Assembly (NCBI RefSeq): GCF_032118995.1
Contig: NC_092661.1
Coordinates: forward strand, 16,959,506-17,023,505
DNA: 64,000 bases
Reading direction: 5' to 3'
DNA from: Asterias amurensis
Taxonomy: Eukaryota; Echinodermata; Asteroidea; Forcipulatida; Asteriidae
Position 1 is the stretch's first letter, and each line of letters starts with the position of its first letter. The notes under the pieces are model-generated. The model was not told the DNA's origin, made no database searches, and worked only from the letters and a program-made list of their open reading frames with translations. Below are positions 1-11,500 of the stretch, in pieces. The position numbers were made by a program, and so were the translations under genes.

Positions 1-1702
1 TATTATGCATGAATGTTTGTAAATGCTCATACAAAAATGAGTTATAAATATCATTTCACTTGTTTTGATAATTAATTATGCAAACAAATAAAAACAGTTT
101 TGTAAATAGTGTACAACGCGGATTACGAATGACTAATTACATGTATTTATAATAACACGTTTTCCAAGTTTACTTTCACCATGTTTTAATTTTAATTTAT
201 TTATCAATACTATTATTTTCATCACGTGCAATCATTTGTGCAAAAAACAAAACTGCAATTTGTTTATATTTTGCACACTGTAAGAATTTCAATCTTTGTT
301 TATAGACACTAACTGTTTTTGTAGTGTGGTACACAAACTCAATTTTGATTTTGAAAAAAAAGTATACAATGTTTCTGCTGCTCACCAGAAGTATTTCCAG
401 GAATGAGCATGTTTAAAGTCTCTTTATAGATTATTGTCCAATAACTTTTTGCTTCAAACTTCTTCTATAATGTTTTTTATTATAATCATTTATTCCCCAA
501 ACACGTCTTTATGTACACAATCGGATGACCAAATGTAATTCTTTGTTATATATTTGTTGTAATGATATACATGTACTTGTGTGTGTTGTGTTTTTTAGTA
601 ATTAGGAACAAAATGACCAACATGTAACATTTGAATATAGGCCTAATCCTATTTGAAATAAATAGGCCAACGCCAAATAATCTTCGCACGGTATATTTGT
701 GACAACTTACAAGGCTTTCAGCACTTTCCTAGTGAATTGATCATGATCACTCAACTGCTGCCAGCTAAGTATGATTTAACAAAACAATAACTTTTTAAGA
801 TATCGCTTATATCACATGGTCACATCAAGGTGAGAGCCGCACTTTACTGATTTTGGTTATCGAAGGCCCAATTCAACCGACACCAAAGGCATGTTGCCAC
901 CTATACTCCTGGGGCTGGAACAGGGTTACCCCCTTCACATTTTGTAAGGACTAATAACTGCGCAACTCCTGCGTAATGTGTGGTTTATTAAAGATTACTA
1001 CTACATTCCATGCGATCGCTATTTGTCATCACACAAAACCATTAGCGAATAAAAGGGTAAGATTTGTTTACAAAACAATGATACGGCACGCTGCTCACAG
1101 TAATGAGACAAACACGTGCACTTGTTTACTGCCTGTCATCAAAGATGGCGGCCAATGACGTCATGTGAAACCCATCCAAACCCGAATGTGTATGACACAG
1201 GCTCGCCCCACTACCCATATCTAGCAATGTAACGCTACGTGTATGTGTGTATTCTGCAATTGTTTGTACTCAACATTATTATGTACATTTTAACAAGTGC
1301 CAAACTGTAACATACAAAAAGTCAGCAGCTTTCCTGGCGGCAAAATATTCGCATGCAAACTCTGATAAAGAACAAAACGCAAACAAAACAGTACTGATAT
1401 TTCAATCTATATTTTATAATAAAAGAACAACCACTCTCTTTATTTATAAATGTAACAAAAACAGTATGTACAGACATTTTGTACAAAAAGAAAATTGTAC
1501 TGGACGAAATGCAGAATAATATTTATAAGTATGTACATTCATTGTAAGTGTAAAAGTAATTTTCTTATTTGCTTTTTATCTTAATTTATAAATATTTAAA
1601 AAAAATGCATATTCATTTTTAGACTTCAGATGGAATCAGATGGAATGTTAGATTCCATGGTCGGGATTGGACAAGATGAAGACTGAGCAAATCTCAAGTG
1701 CA

Positions 1703-1708
1703 AATAAA
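1703..1708 (+). terminator. Possible poly(A) signal, plus strand
   Basis: An AATAAA hexamer is followed within about 30 bp by a strongly GT-rich run, the usual layout of a cleavage and polyadenylation site. No plus-strand coding exon is visible to its left, so it would serve a gene that starts outside the window. It could also be chance in AT-rich DNA. Confidence 0.35.
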
Positions 1709-1802
1709 GTTTATAAAAATGTTGAAGAATGTTGTATTTGTTTTTGTTTTGTTTCATGTTGAGTGTTACAGTATTGTCTTACTCTGTATAAAATATATTT
1801 TT

Positions 1803-1845
1803 AAAGCCCTTGAGAAAGACTCTGCTGGGGTCGAAACGTCAGAAC
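1803..1845 (+). repeat. Short dispersed repeat with CGAAACGTC motif
   Basis: The text 'GAGAAAGACTCTG' followed by 'TCGAAACGTCAG' recurs in diverged form at 61210-61235 and 61726-61765. Similar hairpin-plus-CGAAACGT modules are common in the 3' regions of Penelope-like elements and some LINEs of invertebrates. That family link is from memory and not proven here. Confidence 0.4.
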
Positions 1846-2316
1846 ATTAACTATTTGTTGCATTAATTACCATCCTTTGGGTTGGTAAGCAGTTTTGAAA
1901 CGGCTAAAAAGAAGTTCCCAATATATATTGACATAAAAGATCAGACCAACCAATTCAAAACTCAAGGCTAGGAGTGCGAGTAGCTGCTGAAAAAAGGGAA
2001 CTAGAAGTGTGGGTTCCAGATCGTAGGAGGTACAGTACATTGAAATGATGGCATGTCCACCTTTTGACCAATGTAGTTATAGATTTCAAGAAGCTTTTCT
2101 GAACAGTATCCTCAACACTAGAGAAGTAGATCAAAGAGCAGGACCTAGTTTACCTGGAGACAAAAACACTCATCCCAGCAAAGCACTCTTAGAAAAATTC
2201 CCTGTATAACACACTTTGATATGACAGGTCTTAATCTTACTTCCTGAAAGCAGGTACCAGACTAATTCCCCTGCAGCCTGGATACTGTTGGCAAACCTTT
2301 TGTGGATGTGGACCAG

Positions 2317-2512
2317 CGCCCAATTTCATAGAGCTGCTTAAGCCAAAAAAATTTGCTTAAGCAGAAACATCCTTGCTTAGTAAAATCAGAGTACCGGCCA
2401 AGACTCAACTCAATTGTTATGCTAAGTAAACAACAGATAAATACCAGTCACAAGCAATATATATGGCATGACATTTGGCCAGTAACATTTTTGCTCTATG
2501 AAATTGGCCCCT
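2317..2512. mobile_element. MITE, 'CCCAATTTCATAGAGCTGC' family
   Basis: It begins with CCCAATTTCATAGAGCTGCT and ends with the inverse, CTCTATGAAATTGGCCCC. The interior carries GCTTAAGCA inverted motifs. It is one of at least eight copies in this window and lies just 3' of the DNAAF3 stop codon. There is no coding capacity. Classification beyond 'terminal inverted repeat MITE' is uncertain. Confidence 0.75.
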
Positions 2513-2599
2513 GGGTCCACAGCAGGTGAAGTTTCACCAGCTCAATCTGGTTGTCCCCTTACAGTCCGTGTATTGTGCCTCATGATTTTTGATGTCCCG

Positions 2600-5500
2600 T
2601 CATGTTTTCCTCACAAACTTGAAGCGCAGAAAAGAGTCTTTCCAAGCGTCGGTATTTGCAGTGATCTGTTGACAGACAGTAACAAAACCCAGTGAATAAG
2701 AAGATACAGTAGCTACAAAAATAGTAAGAAGCAACAATAACATGTGTGGATGGTTTTACAACTAAATACGTGTAGGCCTACATGCAGATAGATGATACAT
2801 TTGTCTCAAAGTTTCCATGATTAAGTACATGTCTAGGCCTAGAAACTACAGCACCCACAACAGTTAATGTGGTGCCCTGTGCTTTTGCTGTGGTCTTTGC
2901 AAAGTTCCAATATATATGTTTAAAACATTCATTGAAGCTCTCTTTATGAAAGGAAAACTGCTGTGCCCCTTCAAGAACAGAGATTTGGGCCTGCATGTGT
3001 AGTACTACATTGCTTAAGTGAACATTAATGATAAAAAGATATAATGGTGAACTAGAGTAGTAGTAACACTAACAATTTACACAGAATTTAAAAAAAGAAT
3101 CTTAGCCAAAGAATCTATCAGTTTTATGTACTTAAAGCTAGTGATCTAATCTAACAGCTTAAAGGAACACGTTGCCTTGGATCGGTCGAGTTGGTCTTTG
3201 AAAAGCGTTTGTAACCGTTTTTTATAAAATGCATATGGGTAGAAAGATGTTGTAAAAGTAGAATACAATGATCCACACAAACATACCTCGAAATTGCGTG
3301 GTTTTCCTTTTACCTTGTCGACTAACACGTCGGCCATTTATGGGAGTCAAGTTTTTGACTCCCATAAATGGCCGACCTTGTTAGTTCGCACAGTAGAAGG
3401 AAAACCACGCAATTTCGAGGCAAACTTGTGTGGATCATTGTATTCTACTTTTAAAACATCTTTCCAACCATATGCGTTTTATAAAAAAACGGTTACAAAC
3501 GCTTTTGTTTTGACCAACTCGTCCGATCCAAGGCAACGTGTTCCTTTAATACTTAGGTCAGATTGAACTCTTGTACCAGTGTGACATCATGAGACTTCTT
3601 AACTATGATAAGCCTGCAACCACTGAGTCGCCTACAATGCACACTACACTAATATAACACTGAGAGTGGACATTCACTCCCAAAATGAAACTACCAAGAT
3701 GATTGTGATATATATGTATATATAAATGAACGCCATTTTGGGAGTCAAATAGCATTAAACATTATGACAATACGTAAACACTGAATCGCTTAAACTACAC
3801 TGAATAGGCCTACCACAAACGGACAATGACTCCCAAAATAAAGCGACCAACATTATTGTGACACTGACCTCTAGTGAACAAGATCAGTACCTCAAAAAGG
3901 GTATAACACAACATATTATGCAAAACAAAATAAAAGATTCAATAAAAAAAGTAACATAATTAAGCACCAAGAGAGCAAAGTTTCAGTTCATAAATATACA
4001 CAATCAAAGTCAAACAATGCGAAACAAAATCACAGCGTTATTAATCACATTTAAAAACACTCTTTGACGTTTACTCTGCACAAAATACAATATGGAAAAA
4101 AGTGAGACATATTACAATCATATAAAATAAGCACAGCAGTACAATTCAATGACATAAAATATCACAAATTCTTACAAGGTTTTCGAGAAGGAATATACAA
4201 TAATATATACACACATGAATGAGTAAAAGAGAAGTCCATTCAAGCAAAAAAAAGGGTTATATATATACCCCTTTGCATTTCATAGAACATCAAACACTCA
4301 AAAGCCCAAATCCTTTTAAAATATACACACATGAATGAGTAAAAGAGACGTCCATTCAAGCAAAAAAAAAAGGATATATATACATGTATATAAACCCTTT
4401 GCATTTTATATAACATCAAACACTCAAAAGCCCCAATTCTAGAGGCCAAAAAGAGGCAGATCATTGGACGTTAGCTGTTTTTTTGTGAGCAACAAATGTG
4501 CATAGGTGGTTTTCTACAGACCCCTTATACACAAAATGCATAACCCACCTCGGAACAATGCGCGTCTACAATTTCAATCATTTTGGCAGTCAAATCTTTT
4601 GTGCATGTTTGTGCACGGTTTTGCCTCCCAAAATGGCGGACAAGATAGGCGCATGTGAGTTCCCTGCGCATTAGCCTTTCTAAGGTTGGACACTATAGGA
4701 GTGCGCTGTTTGGTTTGGGTGTATACAGACAAATTTACCCAAACCCAAATAGTGTCATATGAATATGTCCAATCTGTCTCGAAAAGGCTTATAGACCTTA
4801 TGCACATGACGTCATTTCAGTAGGGTGCCCTCACCTAGACGACAAAAGGAGGTTGTTCATTGGCCAATACTGTGTGCCCTGCGTACAAATCTGTGCATTT
4901 TTCAATTGTTTCATCACCGTTTATCCTCTTAGATGGCGGCTGGATGACGTCAATGCATAAGGTCTATTGTGCAAGGGGTCTTCAAAAAAAAACACTCAAA
5001 TCCAAGGTCTGACTGACTTCGTACCTGTATCTAAGTACATACCTGACAGCCCAAAGCTGTTGCCATTCCAGTGACTTTGGTGATGTAATCCTGACACTGC
5101 TCTTTCCTTAGCTCCAACATGAAGCGAGCCGTCTCAGCGATGACGGTGGACTGGTCAGCAAACACTGTACGCAGGTCGGCCGTCAAGTGATGTACCATGC
5201 TGTCAATCCAACACAAAAGCACACGTAAATTAATTGTGAAAATAAAATCAGCTTTTTCAAACGGATTACCAACCGAAAGGACCTATGGTATACATGTAAA
5301 TGCAAGAAGAAAAAAAAAACGCTCAAGGGATAATAAAAAACAAAGCGCGTCAGCATCCCACATAAAACATGACCTTCAAGCTCTTATGGGATGCAGAAGC
5401 ACTATAGTTTCCAGTAATCTTCTAGTAGTTTGTGTAAGAACTGAATACTATAGTAACGTGCTATCAAGCATCCTATAGTCACTCGTCGGATATGGGACAC

Positions 5501-8500
5501 ACGAGACACGCACAATTTTTCTAAATTTCAAGGGCAAGCGTGCAAAGTTGACTTGCAGCTTTATAGTATAATACTGTTGTTGCGAAATGCATGCCTGAAA
5601 CTTCTTGGAGGTAATTTCCATTGCCCCTGGGGCCAATTTCATAGAGCTGCTTAAGCAAAACATTTGCTTAAGCAAGAAAATAGCTTGCTTATTTTTCACA
5701 TGTTACCGGCAAAACGTTCATGTCAGATACATTGCTTGTGACTGGTATTTAGCTGTTGTTTACTTAGCATAACAATTGAGTGGAGTCTTGGTAATCTGAT
5801 TTTACTAAGCAAGGATTTTTCTGCTTAAGCAAAATTTTGTGCTTAAGCAGCTCTATGAAATTTGGCCCTGGTCACTGCCTTGGTTTCACTTGAAATATTC
5901 CAACAAAAATGTACTATCTCTCCATAGAGATGCTGTTTTAACCCAGGAGAAAACACCTCTGTACCCAAAGCAAAATCCTGTCTGACCTGTTTGAGAAGTA
6001 CACGATGTCGAATAACTCCTTGTATTTACTCTTCTTATGCATCTCCTTGGCAGATCCAAGACCAAGGAAATATATCTTCACATTGTTCAGCTGAATCAAT
6101 TCTGTAAAACAGAAGAAAAAAGGGCAAAGAAAAATGAAACATTTGTGGAAAATTCACACCTTAATATCATTATTTTAATGGTTGTCACAGTTCACTGATC
6201 GTTTTGGAAATATTTAACCCAAAGCCTCCCCGGATTTGACATAAACTCAACCCTAAACCTATCTCACCATGTTCCTCCTCATCTTTCCTCTCCTCTTCCG
6301 CTCCATCCTTCTCCTCTGTCTCCGCCACATCCTCCTCCTCTTCAATAACCTCCTCCAAAGTCGCTCCTCCTGCTTGGGGTGTCTTCTTGGGGTCTTCGCT
6401 TGGCTTTGGGAGGACATACCGCTCCCCCGTTGTTAATTCATGGAGCATGGCCAAGACGTTGTACTCGGATATGTCTTGGGATGACTGGAATAATTGTTAA
6501 CAAAAAAATGAAGATGAAGGGGTTAGGTACAACTCACACGACAGATAGGGGCAGACTATGAGGGTTAGAGTGCCAGCAAGACACTTAAAACCATGATTGC
6601 TTCGTAGAGTTGGGGAGGAAGTGCTTTCTGCTCTACCAGCCAGGCTTCTGATTGATGATACCCAAGCCTACATCTGTATGGACTGTAAAGGGGGTAAACC
6701 CTGTTTCAGCCACAGGAGTAGGTGGCAACGGCCCCTGGAAAAAATAGATGACTGTAGCCCAAACCTTGAAGTGGCCTTCAGACCTTGTGTGTCTGGCAAC
6801 TTCTATAAACATATCAAAACAAAAATTTTTAAATTTTAAAAACAGGAAACTTAAAATAAAAGTTTCTCCTAGAACAGGCTACCCACCTTGGTGTAGACAT
6901 CGTTGGCTTTCTTCATTAGACTAGCCTCCTCAGTCTCTATACCAAAGGCAAGGTATGGACTACTGATGATGTCACCCCAGTAGCCACGCTGTAGTAGGTT
7001 CCCTTTGGTCTGTTAAGTATAATAGAACATATACAACACAATACAACACAATAAACCTTTATTGTCCCTGCATGGGAAATTCCAATTTTACTGGTGGGCA
7101 ACAAATCAACAAATTTTCAAGTTGAATGGCCTTTTGACCGTGTGTTCTTTCTCTGTAACATTTGATACTCCTTATATTAATCCGTGTCTCAGATCAATGC
7201 ACAGTGGACAATCTGTGCTGGGAGGCACACTTGGGCACAATGTATTCTGCTCAGGGTGCTGGGCAAGCATTGTGAAACCTGGGCCCAATTTCATGGCTCT
7301 GCTTACCGCCGAATTCAGCACTTATGATCTTCATTCTCCGCTTACGTGCAAGCGCCCAATTTCTGCGCTAGCCGTGTAAGCGTAGAATGTGTTCTAGTAA
7401 CGTGGAGTCACACGTGCACAAGCCAAAATTCTCTGCAAACCCGTGAAATACGCTTGACGTAAGCGCCGATTCTTTGCTTAGAGTAGGCAGGGCCATGAAA
7501 TTGGGCCCTTTGCAGGCCTGGCCAGCACCACCGTGGCTACCACACTGGTCATATTTGATAATTTGATTAATAATAAAACACTCATCATGCTCATGGCCAG
7601 TAAGTTAACACAATATAAAAACATCAATAAATACACTACAATAGTCAGAACATATCAATAACAACAACAATTAAAGCAAGGTTATTGTCCTGCCAATAGT
7701 TACAGGACAATAGAAATCATGTAAGTACAGGACAAAAGATACATTGTATAAAGGCTACAACATTGTACAATCACAAAAAAGTAACCTTTTGAACTGCACT
7801 GAAAAGGGATGGCAGTGCCACTATAGTGAAAAACATTACACAGAGCAAAAAGTTTATGGTCCTGTCAATAACAACAGGGCAATATAGTTACAGGATATTA
7901 AACACATTATAAAAAAGCTACACTCATAACAAAAGTAACCTTTTGAACTGCACTGAAAAGGCTTGGCAGTGCCACTATAGTGAAAAAAATATAACACAAA
8001 ACAGAAAGATTTATGGTCCTGCCAATAAATACAGGATACATACACTGTAATAGACACATTATGAAAATGAACGGACTACAATCAGAAACATGTCACATTT
8101 TGGCCTTCACTTAAAAGGGGCGGCAAAAGCCACCATAGGAAAATTAGTACACACAAAAATATTATGGCGCACAATGTATTTTGCTCAGAGTATTGAGCAA
8201 CAAAAATTAATCCTGGGCAAGGCCGCCCAGCACCGCCGACTGCGGCTACAACACTGGTCCTGGAAATAATCACAGGACAATACATAGGCAAATAGAAAAC
8301 AAGCTATACATCCATTCACCTTCTGAACTCCACCAAAAACACTAAAAAGGGAAGGAAAAGCAACCGTAGGAAAATGTTACACAAAATAAAAGCACACACT
8401 AGATGCAGTGAAATTCAAGATGGCGTCTTGTCATCAGTTGTTGTTCAAACTGTCAGGATACCACCTGTGAAAAAATTTATTCGCATCAAAAGTGGATATT

Positions 8501-11500
8501 CATTTTCAGATAGAAATTTCATGAACTTGAAAGTGTAGAAGACACGTCACCCTGTTAACAAAAAAACAAGAAGATATTTTACATGTACATTCCAGAGCTT
8601 TTCCTGGCAGGCAAGATAAAACATCGATTATGAGAAACGTCACATTTTTGTCTCATAATTATCACAACAAATGAAGCTTTGTATAAAATAACAGTTTAGC
8701 AAAATTAAGATGTGCTCCCTTTCTTCATATCAGGAGTTGTTGGCTCTGTAATAACAATAATAATAGGCATTTGTAATGCGCCACATACATAAGAGATGTT
8801 CAAGTCGCAGAGAAGCATAGACAATTCAAACAAAACAATTATGTACATAATGCATCCAGTGAAAAAAAGCAAAATAACCATTAGGGAAAACACACAACAA
8901 TTTATAATGGAAAGAACTGGAAAACTATAAAAACAAAGAAATTTTCTTGAATTTGTGTACATTAGAAATATTACACACATCTTGAGGCAGTTATTTATAT
9001 GCAAAAACATTTTCAAAAAATGAAATTTTCAACTCAATACTCAATTGAGTAGACAATTTTATAAAATTTCTAGAAGTAGGCAACCCTCATACAAGGGGGG
9101 AAAAAGAGCTCACTGTTTTGATGACCAGTCCTGAAGCCAGCGTCTTATTGGGAACGTTATACGTTCCTTCCCTGACGCTAAACGCCGATCCCGTCTCACG
9201 CCAGTAGTTGTACTCCTTCTTATGGATGATACCAGCGCCTCGTTCAATCATCTTCATGTTATAGTCCCAGTCGTAGGCACCTGTTCTTGAGTCATATCGG
9301 TCCTTCAAGTACTGTCTTAATCTGGTATCCCTGAGGAGATTGAAAATGCAAGAGACCTTAAGACACTGGACACCTTGGGTAATTGTCAAAGACCAGTCTT
9401 CTCACTTGGTGTATCTCAACATATGCACAAAATAACAAACCTGTGAAAATTTCAACTCAATTGGTCGTCGAAGTTTTGAGATAATAATGAAAGAAAGAAC
9501 ACCCTTAAGCGTTTTTAGGGGTTGCCAAATTAAGCTTCCATGTGCCTAAATCAGAGAAACAGACACATTTTTTGAGCAATTCAATACATATCCACCTTCT
9601 AAATTTACTGGGAAAATTAACAGGTCAGAGCAAATAAGACGCAGAGGATGTTACAGAAAAAATGCGTCCACTTACCATAATTTTGAGATGTCAAACGCTC
9701 TATCATCGCTACTCCTCCAGAACTTGAAGATTGCCTCCAGCTGATCTCGCTCCTTGAACTTCAAAGCTGAGAGATCAAACATCGGTAATCTCTGAGATAA
9801 GTAGTCAAAGTCTGTCACCATCCTACAGGAGAAAGAACAATTCAGAAATAGAACAGTTCTTCCATAGTGCATAACACTGGGTGCGTTCGTTTAGCTTCCC
9901 TGGGCCGACCCTGGACTGACCCCGGTGCGTTCGAATAGCTTTGACGTCATTCCAGGGGCTCACCCGCGTCAGCCCCAAGTGCCCTGCTTGTGAAGTGGGT
10001 CACTTGGGGGCTGGCCCCAGGTGCATGACGTCACTACGAGAGCGGTGAGTGGTCGTTCGTTTAGCTCTTGTCAGGGGCTCACCCGAGCGAGCAGCGCGGG
10101 GTAGACCCAGGGAAGCTAAACGAACGCATCCACTAAGATTTCCCTATGCGCTTGCGGATAGAAGACAAATGTGTTTTGAATAAGGGAATCAATGTGTGGT
10201 GAAGAGGTTTTCAACTAGTGGTTTAATCCCAACGAGGCCTGGTTCTTCGCCTCGGGTGCCATTTTCCCCCTCGGATGTACAAAACGCCATGGACCCCGTC
10301 ACAGCGTGCAACAATTGTATAATGTATAATGCAACTCATGAACTAAAGCATTACTTCAACCGAATATGACCCAGAGAGTTCTGACCAAAACAAGTCAAGG
10401 AGTCATTGCCTCTTTCCTTTGAGTCTCAATCGAATGAACCCAAAACATATGATACACTTCTTGAATCAGTATCCTCTGATCGTTTGTGATCGTTCTACTA
10501 AAGACGATCAGAGCACAGTAGTCGAAACGTTAAGTCGTCAACCACCGGTTCTTTTCAGAACCAACACCACTCAGACATTTACACATGGTACTATCGTCAC
10601 CATAAATTGCAGCTACATATAATGTACTCCCACCATGACAAGTTTCAAATCCTACTTCAAAACATAAACACGCCAGTTGTACCAACCTGATATAGTCATT
10701 TGCTTTGTTGACAATGTAGTCCCTGGTTTGTTGCCTGATTAAGGTGTTGCCCAATATCTCAAGGAGTAGTTCGGTCTTCTCTTGTAGACCCATCATCTTG
10801 GGAGACTCCAAGGCGAGGTTAAGAAGCAGCAAGTGGCGACCAAGAAGCTCAAGATTGCTCTCTACGATGTAGAACTTGAGAGAAATTATTCAAAAAAGTA
10901 CAGCGGTATTGATCCAAAGTCACCTGACATTATTCTGACATCATTTATTACAATAGACCTTATGAACATGACGTTATTTCAGTGGGGCGCCCTCATCTAA
11001 AGGTCAAAAGGAGGTTGTTCATTGGCCAATCCTGTGCGGCGCACGTACAAATCTGTGCGTTTCGATTGTTTCGTCACCGTTTTTCCTCTAAGATGGTGGC
11101 TGGATGACGTCAATGCATAAGGTCTATAAACCCTTTGCATTGGAAAATTGGAAACGTGCATGACTCTCAGTCATTGATTGACAGCTCTTCACGCACATGT
11201 GTGCGTTTCATCACAAATGGCGGGCATACAAAAATAAAATAAAATAAAAAATAAAATAAAATAAAAAATAAAATAAAATAAAATAAAAAATAAAATAAAA
11301 AATAAAATAAAATAAAAAATAAAATAAAATAAAAAATAAAAAAAAATAAAAAAGGAAGCGGGCGGGGACGCTAAACATGTTTCTTTTTTTACTTGGCCTT
11401 ATACTGTAGTTTCAAGTCCCACTCTAGCGAACCCAAAACTAATATAATACAGATGTAACAGATACGTGGATGTATCGTTAGTTTTATTATGTACTTACAT

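Larger units (their letters stand above)
1..2316. other. Intergenic, no gene recognised
   Basis: AT-rich sequence with only short, low-complexity open frames and no exon I can support. A poly(A) signal on the plus strand near 1.7 kb suggests that this stretch may include the 3' untranslated end of a plus-strand gene whose coding part lies left of the window. The interval also lies downstream of the DNAAF3 stop codon, so part of the DNAAF3 3' UTR may be here. Confidence 0.5.

Noticed and set aside
3294-3566. 90-111 aa open frames recurring in several places (3294, 14955, 42209, 57266)
   Set aside because: They are translations of the palindromic TTAA MITE arms. They recur because the MITE recurs and show no coding constraint.
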